Of a stretch of 64,000 nt of DNA, positions 16,606 through 26,117 are shown one piece after another (position 1 is the first letter of the stretch; every line of letters starts with the position of its first letter). The translations under genes were made by a program, and so were the position numbers. The notes beneath the pieces are model-generated. The model was not told the origin of the DNA and ran no database searches. It worked only from the letters and a program-made list of their open reading frames with translations. Source of the stretch: Sphingobium sp. BYY-5 (lineage in GTDB: Bacteria > Pseudomonadota > Alphaproteobacteria > Sphingomonadales > Sphingomonadaceae); assembly GCF_022758885.1 (NCBI RefSeq), contig NZ_JALEBH010000001.1, positions 124,001 to 188,000 of the forward strand. Direction: 5' to 3'.

Positions 16606-17714
16606 TCTGTGTCTATGTCCATGCGCTGGTCGCGACCGGCGTGGTGCGCAATGCGCGTCTGATCGCCGCCGATCTCGCCGCGCAGGGTCATGCCGTGCAA
16701 CTGGTCACGGCGCTGCCGGGCGGGGAGGGCGTGCCGGGCGTGACGCATCACGCGCTGTTGGAAAAAGCGCGGCCGTCGCGCTTGCGGGAAAAGCTGCACG
16801 CCGCCATCGCACTGCGCCGCCATTTGTTGCGCGAACGGCCGACGATGCTGATTTCGGCGGGAAATCACGGCCATGGCACGGCCTGGGCAGGCAGTCGTGG
16901 CGTTCCGGGGCTGAAGCGAGTCTATCGCATCAGCAATGATATCATGCGCGTCATCCCCGGCGCGCCTTCGGGTGGTGTCCGGCGGTGGGGCCGGATCGCG
17001 ATGGCGCGGTTGATCGCGGCGGATGCCGCCCATCTGGTGCTGGTGTCGCCGACTTTGGCCGATACGCCCGCCTTTGCCGGCGCCGCGCGGGAGCAGCGGC
17101 TCAGCGTGATCGCCAATGGTATCGACGTGGTCGCGGCGCGGCGACGGATCGGGGACGCTGCGCCCTATCCCTGGCTTAACGAGGATGTGCCGGTACTGCT
17201 CGCGATCGGACGGCTCGCGCCGCAGAAGAATTTCGACACCTTGCTTCGCGCCTTTGGGCTGCTGCGCCGGGAAAGGCCCGCGCGCCTCATCATCCTGGGG
17301 GAAAGTCGCGACGATGCGCGTGAGAAACTGACCGCGCAGGCGCGACAGATCGGCATTGCCGACGATCTTGCGTTGCCGGGCACGGTCGCCAACGTCTTTC
17401 CCTGGCTGGTGCGGTGCGACGCTTTCGTGCTGCCGTCCTGGTGGGAAGGGTCGGCCAATGTGCTGTTGGAGGCGATGGCGGTCGATGCGCCCTGCGTCGC
17501 ATCGATAAGCGCGGGCAACGCGGCGCAGTTGCTGAATGATGGCCGTCATGGCCTGCTGATCGATCCTGCCGACGCGCAGGCGATGGCGCAGGCCATGGCC
17601 CGGCAGATCGATCCGGCTACGCGCATCCGTCCGGGGGATCGTATCGCGATGTTCGGGATGGAGAGCGTGTCGGCCGGCTGGGGGAAACTGGTCGACAGAT
17701 TATTGACCGGGTGA
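16584..17714 (+). CDS. Glycosyltransferase, GT4 family
   Basis: The 376-residue GT-B protein transfers a sugar from a nucleotide donor. It has an N-terminal acceptor domain (VYVHALVATGVVRNARLIAA) and a C-terminal donor domain with PVLLAIGRLAPQKNFDTLLR (about 200) and the E-x7-E motif in PSWWEGSANVLLEAM (about 298). It begins inside the end of the ATP-grasp gene, which implies translational coupling. cysQ lies convergent 25 bases downstream. Acceptor and donor cannot be read from sequence. Confidence 0.88.
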   Translation: MGPARPLICVYVHALVATGVVRNARLIAADLAAQGHAVQLVTALPGGEGVPGVTHHALLEKARPSRLREKLHAAIALRRHLLRERPTMLISAGNHGHGTAWAGSRGVPGLKRVYRISNDIMRVIPGAPSGGVRRWGRIAMARLIAADAAHLVLVSPTLADTPAFAGAAREQRLSVIANGIDVVAARRRIGDAAPYPWLNEDVPVLLAIGRLAPQKNFDTLLRAFGLLRRERPARLIILGESRDDAREKLTAQARQIGIADDLALPGTVANVFPWLVRCDAFVLPSWWEGSANVLLEAMAVDAPCVASISAGNAAQLLNDGRHGLLIDPADAQAMAQAMARQIDPATRIRPGDRIAMFGMESVSAGWGKLVDRLLTG

Positions 17715-17739
17715 TCGAAACCGCCCGGCCATAGGCGGA

Positions 17740-18501
17740 TCAGGCGGCGTCCTTCGCCAGTCCGGCGATCAGGCCCAGCACCCTTTGTGCATGGTCCTTT
17801 CGGCAGATCAGCAGGTCGGGCAGATAGACGTCGCTCTGGTTGTAGACCAGCGGCGATCCGTCGATGCGGCTGACGTGCAGGCCATGGGCCAGCGCCACGG
17901 AGGCGGGCGCCATGCTGTCCCACTCATATTGGCCGCCGGAGTGGAGATAGATATCGGCCTGGCCCAGGATGATGGCCATCGCCTTGGCCCCGGCCGATCC
18001 CATCGGCACCAGTTCGGCGTTCAGCGTCTGCGCCACCGCCACCGCTTCGGCGGCGGGGCGGGTACGGCTGACGACCATGCGCAGTTTTTCCGGTGCGGGC
18101 GGCACCACGCGCGGCTGGTCGGACCGCAGCACCGTGCCGCCATCCAGCCCCGGCAGCGCGACCGCGCCGATCACGGGAGCGCCGTCCACCGCCAGCCCCA
18201 CATGGACCGCCCAGTCGGACCGCGCCTCGCCATATTCGCGCGTGCCGTCCACCGGGTCGACGATCCACACCCGGCTCTTGTCGAGCCGCGAGGGATTATC
18301 CTTTTCCTCCTCCGACAATAGCCCGTCGTCGGGACGTGTTTCGCGCAGCGCGTGGCAGAGGAACTGGTTGGCGGTCTGATCGCCGGCCTTGCCCAGCGCC
18401 TTGGCGCTGAACAGGCCGGACGATCGCACCTCGACCAGGATGCGCCCGGCCACCTCGGCAAGATGGGCGGCGAGGTCGGCGTCGGTCATCGCCGCGCTCA
18501 T
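17740..18501 (-). CDS. cysQ: 3'(2'),5'-bisphosphate nucleotidase CysQ
   Basis: The 253-residue inositol-monophosphatase-fold enzyme hydrolyses PAP (and PAPS) to AMP, removing the by-product of sulfate transfer. Metal ligands appear in the SEE (63-65) and DPVDGT (82-87) motifs, and the C-terminal [15 protein letters not shown] block is conserved. Its start overlaps the end of cysNC by 4 bases (ATGA type), so cysD-cysNC-cysQ forms an operon. This links PAP clearance directly to PAPS production. Confidence 0.93.
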   Translation of the reverse strand: MSAAMTDADLAAHLAEVAGRILVEVRSSGLFSAKALGKAGDQTANQFLCHALRETRPDDGLLSEEEKDNPSRLDKSRVWIVDPVDGTREYGEARSDWAVHVGLAVDGAPVIGAVALPGLDGGTVLRSDQPRVVPPAPEKLRMVVSRTRPAAEAVAVAQTLNAELVPMGSAGAKAMAIILGQADIYLHSGGQYEWDSMAPASVALAHGLHVSRIDGSPLVYNQSDVYLPDLLICRKDHAQRVLGLIAGLAKDAA

Positions 18502-20411
18502 GGGATCAGCCTCGCAACGATCAGGTCGGCCGCTTCCTCGGGGGTCAGGCTGGTCGTGTCGATGCGGATTTCCGGATCGTGCGGCGGTTCATAGGGACTG
18601 TCGATGCCGGTGAAATTCTTGAGCTGCCCTGAGCGCGCCTTCTTGTAGAGGCCCTTCACGTCGCGGGCCTCTGCGTCAGCCAGCGGCGTGTCGATATGAA
18701 CCTCGAAGAACTCGCCTGGCTGCATCATCTGCCGCACCATGTCACGTTCCGACCGGAAGGGCGAGATGAAGGCGGTGATGACGATCAGTCCTGCGTCGGT
18801 CATCAGTTTCGCGACCTCACCCACGCGGCGGATATTTTCAACCCGGTCGGCATCGGTGAAGCCCAGATCCTTGTTCAGGCCATGCCGTACATTGTCGCCG
18901 TCCAGCAGGAAGGTGTGGCGGTTCATTCTGGCGAGTTTCTTCTCGACCAGATTGGCGATGGTCGACTTGCCCGCGCCCGACAGGCCGGTGAACCACAGCA
19001 CGGCCGGCTTCTGGTTCTTGATGCCCGCATGGAAATCACGGCTGACATCGGTCGCCTGCCAATGGACATTCTGCGCGCGCCGCAGCGAGAAGTGCAGCAT
19101 CCCTGCGGCAACGGTGGCGTTGCTGATCTTGTCGATCAGGATGAAGCCGCCGAGCGTGCGGTTGGCCTCATAGGGTTCGAACACGATCTGCTTGTCGGTC
19201 GACAGGTTGGCGACGCCGATCGCGTTCAGCTCCAGCGTCTTGGCCGCCAGATGCTCCATCGTGTTGACGTTGACCTGATATTTGGGCTGCTGGACCGTGG
19301 CGGTCACGGTCTGGGTGCCGATCTTGAGCCAATAGGAGCGGCCCGGCAGCATCTCTTCATCCGCCATCCAGACAATGGTCGCCTCGAACTGATCGGCGGC
19401 CTGGGGCGGATTGTCGGCGAGTGCGATCACGTCGCCGCGCGAGCAGTCGATCTCGTCGGCGAAGCAGAGCGTGACCGACTGGCCGGCCACCGCCTGCTCC
19501 AGATCACCGCCAAGTGTGACGATGCGGGTCACTGTCGACGTCTTGCCAGAAGGCAGCACTCGCACCGCGTCGCCCGGCTTCACCGTGCCGGTCGCGATCA
19601 GGCCGGAAAAGCCCCGGAAGTCCAGGTTCGGGCGGTTGACCCACTGGACCGGCATACGGAACGGCTTGTCCGCGTCGGTCGCGCTGTTGACCTCCACCGT
19701 TTCCAGATGCTCGATCAGGGCCGGCCCCTTGTACCAGGGCGTATTGGCCGACGGGCCGGTGATATTGTCGCCCTTGAATCCGGAGATGGGCATGGGCGTG
19801 AAGGCCTTGATGCCGATCGATTTCGCGAACTCGGCATAATCCTTGACGATGCCGTCGAACACTGCCTGGTCATAGTCGACCAGGTCCATCTTGTTCACCG
19901 CCAGCACGATGTTGCGGATGCCGATCAGATGGGCGAGGTAGGAGTGGCGGCGGGTCTGGGTGAGGATGCCCTTGCGCGCATCGATCAGGATGACGGCAAG
20001 GTCGGCGGTCGAGGCGCCCGTCACCATGTTGCGCGTATATTGTTCATGGCCGGGCGTGTCGGCGACGATGAACTTGCGCTTTTCGGTGGCGAAGAAGCGA
20101 TAGGCGACGTCGATGGTGATGCCCTGTTCGCGCTCGGCAGCGAGGCCGTCGACGAGGAGGGCGAAGTCGATTTCCTGCCCCTGGGTGCCGACCTTCTTGC
20201 TGTCCGCTTCCAGAGCGGCGAGCTGATCCTCGAAGATCATCTTGCTGTCGTAGAGCAGGCGGCCGATCAGGGTGGACTTGCCGTCATCAACGCTGCCGCA
20301 GGTGATGAAGCGCAGCATCGTCTTATGCTCATGCACCTTCAGATACTGGTCGATATCCTGCGCGATGAGGGCGTCGGTCTTGTAGATGGGTTCTGCGATG
20401 GTGTCGGTCAT
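18498..20411 (-). CDS. cysNC: Bifunctional sulfate adenylyltransferase subunit 1/APS kinase
   Basis: The 637-residue fusion joins the GTPase subunit of ATP sulfurylase (CysN) to APS kinase (CysC), so with CysD it makes PAPS from sulfate. GTPase motifs are GSVDDGKST (about 40), DTPGHEQYT and NKMD. The APS kinase part starts near residue 440 with a second P-loop GLSGAGKST and continues with [15 protein letters not shown] and the [13 protein letters not shown] helix. A palindromic element separates it from cysD. CysN-CysC fusions are known in several bacteria. Confidence 0.95.
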   Translation of the reverse strand: MTDTIAEPIYKTDALIAQDIDQYLKVHEHKTMLRFITCGSVDDGKSTLIGRLLYDSKMIFEDQLAALEADSKKVGTQGQEIDFALLVDGLAAEREQGITIDVAYRFFATEKRKFIVADTPGHEQYTRNMVTGASTADLAVILIDARKGILTQTRRHSYLAHLIGIRNIVLAVNKMDLVDYDQAVFDGIVKDYAEFAKSIGIKAFTPMPISGFKGDNITGPSANTPWYKGPALIEHLETVEVNSATDADKPFRMPVQWVNRPNLDFRGFSGLIATGTVKPGDAVRVLPSGKTSTVTRIVTLGGDLEQAVAGQSVTLCFADEIDCSRGDVIALADNPPQAADQFEATIVWMADEEMLPGRSYWLKIGTQTVTATVQQPKYQVNVNTMEHLAAKTLELNAIGVANLSTDKQIVFEPYEANRTLGGFILIDKISNATVAAGMLHFSLRRAQNVHWQATDVSRDFHAGIKNQKPAVLWFTGLSGAGKSTIANLVEKKLARMNRHTFLLDGDNVRHGLNKDLGFTDADRVENIRRVGEVAKLMTDAGLIVITAFISPFRSERDMVRQMMQPGEFFEVHIDTPLADAEARDVKGLYKKARSGQLKNFTGIDSPYEPPHDPEIRIDTTSLTPEEAADLIVARLIP

Positions 20412-20423
20412 AATGAGAAAATC

Positions 20424-20517
20424 CCGTTCGGGCTGAGCCTGTCGAAGCCCTCTACTGAGCGAAGCGAAGTACCTCCCTGCGGTCGGTAGAGCCCTTCGAC
20501 AGGCTCAGTGCGAACGG
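20424..20517. repeat. REP-like palindrome between cysD and cysNC
   Basis: CCGTTCGGGCTGAGCCTGTC and onward to 20453 is the inverse of 20487-20517 (TAGAGCCCTTCGACAGGCTC and onward). The arms of about 30 bases flank a 33-base loop. The CTTCGACAGGCTCAG core is a familiar dispersed element in sphingomonad genomes. It would form a strong hairpin inside the cysD-cysNC transcript and could set their relative expression. Confidence 0.85.
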
Positions 20518-20532
20518 AGGGAGTGTGCGGGT

Positions 20533-21483
20533 TCAGAAGTAACCCTCCTGCTTCTTCTTCTCCATGCCGGCGCCACCGGCGTCCTTGTCGATCGCGCGGC
20601 CCTGGCGTTCCGACGTGGTGGTGAGCAGGGTTTCCTGGATCACCTCCGGCAGCGTCTTCGCCTGGCTCTCGACCGCGCCGGTCAGCGGGTAGCAGCCCAG
20701 CGTCCGGAAGCGGATGGAACGCATCACCGGCTCTTCGCCGGGATTCAGCGGGAAGCGGTCGTCATCGACCATCAGCAACATGCCGTCGCGCTCCACGGTC
20801 GGGCGTTCGGCAGCAAAATAGAGCGGCACGATCGGCACGTCGTTCAGGTGGATATATTGCCAGATATCCAGCTCGGTCCAGTTGCTGATCGGGAAGACGC
20901 GGATGCTCTCGCCCTTGTTCTTCCGGGCGTTGTAGAGGTTCCACAGTTCGGGCCGCTGGTTCTTGGGATCCCAGCCGTGCGATGCGGTACGGAAGGAGAA
21001 GATGCGTTCCTTGGCGCGGCTCTTTTCCTCGTCGCGCCGCGCGCCGCCAAAGGCCGCATCGAAGCCATGGAGGTTGAGCGCCTGCTTCAACCCTTCGGTC
21101 TTCCACATATCGGTGTGCAGCGGGCCATGGTCGAACGGGTTGATGCCGCGTTCCTGCGCCTCGGGATTCTGGTAGACCAGCAATTCCATGCCGCTTTCGC
21201 GCGCCATCCGGTCGCGCAGGTCGTACATCGCCTTGAACTTCCAGGTCGTGTCGACATGCAGCAACGGGAAGGGCGGCGGCGAGGGGTAGAAAGCCTTGCG
21301 CGCCAGGTGCAGCATCACCGCGCTGTCCTTGCCGACGGAATAGAGCATGACCGGCTTCTCAGCCTCCGACACCACTTCCCGCAGGATGTGGATGCTCTCG
21401 GCTTCGAGTCGCTCCAAATGGGTCAGAGTCTTTGCGTCCACCACTATATCCTCGATCCTCGCAATTTTCGTGCGCAGAGCCAT
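20533..21483 (-). CDS. cysD: Sulfate adenylyltransferase subunit 2
   Basis: CysD is the catalytic subunit that forms APS from ATP and sulfate. From the ATG at 21483 ([15 protein letters not shown]) it has 316 residues, slightly longer than the E. coli protein; an upstream ATG at 21534 adds 17 atypical residues. The PP-loop [17 protein letters not shown] (about 52) binds ATP. Other blocks are [35 protein letters not shown] and [13 protein letters not shown]. It heads the cysD-cysNC-cysQ operon. Confidence 0.95.
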   Translation of the reverse strand: MALRTKIARIEDIVVDAKTLTHLERLEAESIHILREVVSEAEKPVMLYSVGKDSAVMLHLARKAFYPSPPPFPLLHVDTTWKFKAMYDLRDRMARESGMELLVYQNPEAQERGINPFDHGPLHTDMWKTEGLKQALNLHGFDAAFGGARRDEEKSRAKERIFSFRTASHGWDPKNQRPELWNLYNARKNKGESIRVFPISNWTELDIWQYIHLNDVPIVPLYFAAERPTVERDGMLLMVDDDRFPLNPGEEPVMRSIRFRTLGCYPLTGAVESQAKTLPEVIQETLLTTTSERQGRAIDKDAGGAGMEKKKQEGYF

Positions 21484-21573
21484 GGCAGCAAGCGGCGGGA
21501 CGGGAACCTCCCAAATGGGAGGATGCTTCCTCATCGCCTATGCGATGAGGCCACGTAGCGCGGTATCCGTCGG

Positions 21574-22365
21574 TCAGCTAATCAGGCGCCAGCCCGCGAC
21601 GAGCAGCACCAAGGCCAGCAAGGGCTGCAATACCCGTTCGGGCACCTTCGACGCCAGCATCGATCCCAGGATGATGCCGGGGATGGAGCCTATGAGTAGA
21701 TTGAGCAGCAGGAGCAGGTTGAAATTGCCGATCCACAAATGCCCCATGCCCGCGACCAACGTCAGCGGGACGGCATGGACGATATCGGTGGCGACCAGTT
21801 TCTGCAGCCGCATACGCAGCGGATAGAGTGCGAGCAGCAATGTCGCGCCCAGCGCGCCCGCGCCGACCGAGGTCAACGTTACCATCACGCCCAGGAGCGC
21901 GCCGGCCGCCATCGTCAATCCGGCCTGGTAACGCAGGAAGGTGCCCGCCGTGTCGGTGCGGGCGTTGACCGCCCAATGATGGAAACGGCTGCGGAACAGG
22001 GTGGCGAAGGCGGTCAGGATCAGGACGATGCCCAGTGCGGTCATGATGAGGCCGCTCTTGACCTGATGGGCGTCGACCTGTGCCAGCAGGATTAGGACGA
22101 TGATGGCGGCGGGCAGGCTGCCGATGCATAGGCGGCGGATCACTTCATAGTCCGGTCCGCCCTGCGCGCCGCCATGACGGTGATGCACAAAGCCGCCCAC
22201 AGATTTCGTGATGGCGGCGAACCAGAGGTCGGTGCCGACCGCGGTGGTGGGGGCGACGCCGAAAAGCAGGATCAGGATCGGCGCCATCAATGACCCGCCA
22301 CCCACGCCGGTCATGCCGACCATGACGCCGACGAACAGCCCGGCGATCGCATGTAACCAATCCAT
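21574..22365 (-). CDS. TauE/SafE family permease
   Basis: The 263-residue membrane protein has about eight hydrophobic segments and the family's N-terminal GLFVGVMVGMTGVGGGSLMA and its inner repeat ALLGVMVTLTSVGAGALGA. Members move sulfite, sulfonates or other organic anions. Placed 91 bases upstream of cysD on the same strand, it probably serves sulfur metabolism, for example export of sulfite or uptake of a sulfur oxyanion, but direction and substrate are inferred from context. Confidence 0.88.
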   Translation of the reverse strand: MDWLHAIAGLFVGVMVGMTGVGGGSLMAPILILLFGVAPTTAVGTDLWFAAITKSVGGFVHHRHGGAQGGPDYEVIRRLCIGSLPAAIIVLILLAQVDAHQVKSGLIMTALGIVLILTAFATLFRSRFHHWAVNARTDTAGTFLRYQAGLTMAAGALLGVMVTLTSVGAGALGATLLLALYPLRMRLQKLVATDIVHAVPLTLVAGMGHLWIGNFNLLLLLNLLIGSIPGIILGSMLASKVPERVLQPLLALVLLVAGWRLIS

Positions 22366-22662
22366 TCCTGTTCCTTAGCCAACCATCTTGTGATTTCGTG
22401 ACGGCTGACAGGGCATATCGGCAGCAATCGGTGGCGGAAAGCCTTTTGTCGACTCATCCTGTTGATATTGGCTTTGCTTCCGTTGCGGTGACGGCGCTTG
22501 CGGCAATCGGTGGACCGACGGGAAAAATATCCGTTGTTGCGAGGGCGGATTGCATATCCCCGTTTGCGTCAATAGACAGTGGCCTGGGGGCGCCTTTTCG
22601 CATTTGAAGCTGGAAGCGGATACCGAGAAGGCTGCGTTTGACGCTAATTTTATCAGGGGAAT

Positions 22663-23760
22663 CTGACCATTTCTTCCGTATATTTTTCTTCGCCGGTCTA
22701 CCCGGTGATCTTGTCGGGCGGATCGGGGACGCGCCTTTGGCCTTTGTCCCGGTCCGAATGCCCGAAACAGTTCATGCCTCTCGTGGGCGATCGGTCGATG
22801 CTGCAGGAAACCTTGCTGCGTACCACGGACAAGGAAGGGTTTGCGCCGCCGCTGATCGTATCCAGCGTGGATCATGCGGCGCTGATCGAAGAGCAGCTTT
22901 CTGCCATCGGTATTGAACCAGCCGGGATCATATTGGAACCGGAAGGGCGCAACACGGCGCCCGCCATCGCCATTGCAGCGCGCTGGATTGCGGAACGGGA
23001 TCCGGATGCGTTGATGCTGGTGATGCCATCGGATCATGTCATAACGGAAGTCGCCCGTTTTCATGCCGCAATAGCGGCGGCCCTGTCCGCGGGACGGGAT
23101 GGGCATCTGGTCACGTTTGGAATCCAACCGCATTATCCCGAAACGGGTTATGGCTATATCGCAAAAGGCCCTGCGCTTGATGAGGCTGGCGTCATTCATG
23201 CGGTCGCGGAATTTGTCGAAAAGCCGCTGCGACCATTGGCGGAGACTTATCTTGCCAGTGGGCGTCATTATTGGAATGGCGGTATCTTCCTGTTTGGGGC
23301 GCGGGCTTTTCTCGATCAACTGGATCGTCATGCGCCGGAAGTCGCCGTTTCGGCTGCGAAAGCCATGGCAAGCGCCAGGGTAGAGGCGGGCTTCACCTTG
23401 CCTGATGTGACCGCCTTCCGTGCGAGTCCCAATGTGTCGATAGACGTGGCTGTGATGGAGAAAACCGACCGGGCTGCCGTGGTACCGGTGGATATGGGCT
23501 GGTCCGACGTTGGTTCATGGGAAGCGCTATGGGCGATTCGCGCCCGTGATGGAGATGGCAATACGATCAAGGGAGGGGCAGTAACCATCGATGGTGCGGG
23601 CAACCTCATCTATGTCGATGGTGGCCCGCCGGTTGCTTCGGTCGGTCTGCGCAACATGGTGGTCGTGTCGACCGCTGCAGGCATATTGGTGATGCCGCGC
23701 GATCGGTCTCAGGATGTAAGGCTGGTTATCGATCGAATCCGGATGGGTGCTTTCGACTGA
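22663..23760 (+). CDS. manC: Mannose-1-phosphate guanylyltransferase (GDP-mannose pyrophosphorylase)
   Basis: The enzyme makes GDP-mannose from GTP and mannose-1-phosphate. The nucleotide loop PVILSGGSGTRLWPLSRSEC and the FVEKPLRPLAETYLASGRHY, WNGGIFLFGARAF and PVDMGWSDVGSWEALW blocks are present. It lacks the C-terminal mannose-6-phosphate isomerase domain of bifunctional AlgA-type enzymes. The frame is closed by TAA at 22645 and no ATG lies before the nucleotide loop. GTG at 22705 cuts the first strand, whereas CTG at 22663 follows an AGGGGA ribosome site and gives a full N-terminus (365 aa). It supplies substrate for gmd. Confidence 0.9.
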   Translation: MTISSVYFSSPVYPVILSGGSGTRLWPLSRSECPKQFMPLVGDRSMLQETLLRTTDKEGFAPPLIVSSVDHAALIEEQLSAIGIEPAGIILEPEGRNTAPAIAIAARWIAERDPDALMLVMPSDHVITEVARFHAAIAAALSAGRDGHLVTFGIQPHYPETGYGYIAKGPALDEAGVIHAVAEFVEKPLRPLAETYLASGRHYWNGGIFLFGARAFLDQLDRHAPEVAVSAAKAMASARVEAGFTLPDVTAFRASPNVSIDVAVMEKTDRAAVVPVDMGWSDVGSWEALWAIRARDGDGNTIKGGAVTIDGAGNLIYVDGGPPVASVGLRNMVVVSTAAGILVMPRDRSQDVRLVIDRIRMGAFD

Positions 23761-23811
23761 GCAATCTCAGTTTGGGTGGCGAGTGGGCGTCCGCTCGTGC
23801 CGTCCTGTCTA

Positions 23812-23846
23812 AAATCCTGGGGAGGCTCGACCGCTCCCCCGGATTT
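23812..23846. terminator. Bidirectional terminator between manC and the export lipoprotein gene
   Basis: AAATCC-T-GGGGAG (23812-23824) pairs with CTCCCC-C-GGATTT (23834-23846) with one mismatch. The A/T outer ends give short T-runs in both directions, which suits the convergent genes. Confidence 0.7.
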
Positions 23847-23913
23847 CTCGATTAGATATACGCGCAATTTGTGCGGATGTTGACCAACTCTCGGTAGGAC
23901 AGGTCGAAGAAGG

Positions 23914-25092
23914 TCAATTCCTGTTCACAACATTATCGACCGTAGCGATCGGCAATATGGTCGACGCCAAGAGGTTGATGACCCTCTGAACGTCCGATAT
24001 CGGATTGCTGGACACGTACAGCACATCCTTGTTGCGGATCTGAAAATACTGCATCATGAAATAGGTCGCGGGATCTTTCATGTCGGCGCGGTAGATGACC
24101 GGCACGCGCCCGTCCGGCCTGGCGGCAACGTCAGGACCGAGATTTGGCACCACGGCGGGATCCTCCCAGCGGAACAGGAACACGCCTCTCGGATCGGCCC
24201 GGCCATCCTGAAGTCCGCCGATGCGTCCAACCGCCTGTGCAAAGGTGATGCCCGTTGCTTCGAAGGTGATCTCCTGATTCTGGCCGATCGCGCCCAGTGC
24301 AATGAAGCTGTAAGGCTGAAACAACGCCGTCACAATGTCGCCTGGCCGCAATACTACATTCTGCCTGGGGTCGTTGATGACGGAGGTCAGCGGCATGGAA
24401 AACACCTTGCCGCCGCGACTGATCTGCACCGTCATCTTTTCCGCCGGATGCTTGGTACCGCCCGCGGCAGCGATCGCATCCAGGATAGTCTCTCCCTTGG
24501 GTGATAGCGGTATGCGACCGCTCGTTGTGACTTCACCGACTACGGAGGCATTGGCGCTCACGTTGCGAAACAGCCTCGCCGCGACCTCGGGCAGATGCGC
24601 CTTGCCGCGCAAGCGGTTCACGATCGCCTTTTCGATATCCGGCAATGTGCGTCCCATAACCTGCACCTGGCCCGCGAAGGGGATCGAAATATAGCCGGAC
24701 GGATCTACGACAAAATCCGGTAGCACTGTCGAGCGGCTGGTGTCGACATTTGCAATATCGGAGTTACTGCCACCGAACAAAACGGCCGGCGGTGCTTCCC
24801 AAATGGTGATTCTCAGTACGTCACCAGCACCAACAATCTCGCTTACGGCAGGAGAAGCGCCCAGTTCGCCGGCGAAATCGGGCGTGGATGTGCGAACCCG
24901 CTGCGCGACCATCGGCGCATCCAGGTTGATGACCTGAATGCCCTGAATCGAAATGCTTTCGCTTTTACCAGCATTCGCAATCTGACTCGTACGCGGGCCT
25001 ACCGTTGTGCAGGCGGATGTCGCAAGCAGTATGCTCACAAGGCAGAGTTTCGGAAGGCGAGCGCCGATCAGGCAATGCGACAAGCGGTTCAT
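23914..25092 (-). CDS. Polysaccharide export outer-membrane lipoprotein, Wza/KpsD-like
   Basis: From the ATG at 25092, with GGGAG 6 bases upstream, the protein has 392 residues. It begins with a lipoprotein signal ending LLATSAC (lipobox cysteine near residue 27). A Poly_export domain follows (GAGDVLRITIWEAP; FVVDPSGYISIPFAGQVQVM; GRTLPDIEKAI), then SLBB-like domains (ASVVGEVTTSGRIPLSPKGE; LRPGDIVTALFQPYSFIALG). Such proteins form the outer-membrane channel for capsule export, and this one fits the ABC-transporter set at 28.7-31.3 kb. It lies at the 3' end of the ugd-gmd-rmd strand. A longer start at 25203 is unlikely. Confidence 0.9.
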   Translation of the reverse strand: MNRLSHCLIGARLPKLCLVSILLATSACTTVGPRTSQIANAGKSESISIQGIQVINLDAPMVAQRVRTSTPDFAGELGASPAVSEIVGAGDVLRITIWEAPPAVLFGGSNSDIANVDTSRSTVLPDFVVDPSGYISIPFAGQVQVMGRTLPDIEKAIVNRLRGKAHLPEVAARLFRNVSANASVVGEVTTSGRIPLSPKGETILDAIAAAGGTKHPAEKMTVQISRGGKVFSMPLTSVINDPRQNVVLRPGDIVTALFQPYSFIALGAIGQNQEITFEATGITFAQAVGRIGGLQDGRADPRGVFLFRWEDPAVVPNLGPDVAARPDGRVPVIYRADMKDPATYFMMQYFQIRNKDVLYVSSNPISDVQRVINLLASTILPIATVDNVVNRN

Positions 25093-25204
25093 GAATTCTC
25101 CCAGAGCCCCCCGGCTCGACATGGCATGTAAAATCAGCCTTTCGACGAACCAGTCTTCAAACATGGTCGTCCGCCTCATACTCGCAGTGTTTCCACCTGT
25201 CACC

Positions 25205-26104
25205 TCATGCTCTCAGCATCCAGGACAGTGTTTCGTCAAGCGGAATGCGGGAAAGAGGTCCGATAACCGACTCTATGCGTGCGGCTGATCCGCAGAGAGT
25301 CTTCACTTCGTCGGCGCGGACAAATGCGGGATTGACCCGGACCCCGAATTCATGGGGTGAAAGCGCACGCACGGTGTCCAGCACATGCTGAAGACTGATC
25401 GCCTCGCCGGAACAGACGTTAAAGGTTCCGCCAATCGCAGCGGGCGCCGCCAGCAATCGGGCATAGGCGTCAACCACCATGCGAACGTCCGAAAAGTCAC
25501 GGGCGACATCCAGATTGCCAAGTTCGATGACAGGCGCCCCACGGCGGACATGGTCGATGATCTTGGGAATGAGGAAGTTGATGGATTGACCATGACCAGT
25601 ATAGTTGAACGGCCGGGTCACGATGATCGGCAACCGCGACGCGAACAGATTGCATATCAGTTCACTCGCCACTTTCGTGAGGCCATAATCATTCGCCGGC
25701 GCGGGCGACATGGCTTCATCCAATATGCCCGCGCGGCCATTTCCATAAATATTCGCGCTGCTGGCGACGAGGATGGATTGCGGTTTCCGCTTCATCGCCT
25801 CCAGCGCACCGAGAAGATTGCGCATCCCGATGACATTTGCGCGGTACATTTCTCCAATGTCGGCATGGGCGACAAAGGCGATCGCAGCGAGATGAACGAC
25901 ATGGTCCGGCTGAGCCGCCTCGATCACGGCGCGCAAACCTTCGGCATCGTCCAGGTCGCATATATAGGAGTCGGCAACGCCCTCGATGGAACTGTCGACA
26001 GGATCGCGCAACAAACCGCTGACCTGATGGCCGCTATCAGCAAGTCGCTTGGCAAGATAGCGGCCCGTAAAGCCGCCCACGCCGGTAATCAGGGTCCTGG
26101 TCAT
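25205..26104 (-). CDS. rmd: GDP-4-dehydro-6-deoxy-mannose reductase (RMD-like)
   Basis: This short-chain dehydrogenase of 299 residues begins MTRTLITGVGGFTGRYLAKR with the NAD(P) motif GxxGxxG and has the catalytic pair in YGLTK (about residue 142). Placed directly after gmd (13-base gap), it probably reduces GDP-4-keto-6-deoxymannose to GDP-D-rhamnose; the epimerising fucose synthase family is a less likely alternative. The ATG at 26104 is preferred; an ATG at 26140 would overlap gmd by 23 bases. Confidence 0.8.
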   Translation of the reverse strand: MTRTLITGVGGFTGRYLAKRLADSGHQVSGLLRDPVDSSIEGVADSYICDLDDAEGLRAVIEAAQPDHVVHLAAIAFVAHADIGEMYRANVIGMRNLLGALEAMKRKPQSILVASSANIYGNGRAGILDEAMSPAPANDYGLTKVASELICNLFASRLPIIVTRPFNYTGHGQSINFLIPKIIDHVRRGAPVIELGNLDVARDFSDVRMVVDAYARLLAAPAAIGGTFNVCSGEAISLQHVLDTVRALSPHEFGVRVNPAFVRADEVKTLCGSAARIESVIGPLSRIPLDETLSWMLRA

Positions 26105-26117
26105 GGCCGGTCTCTTG

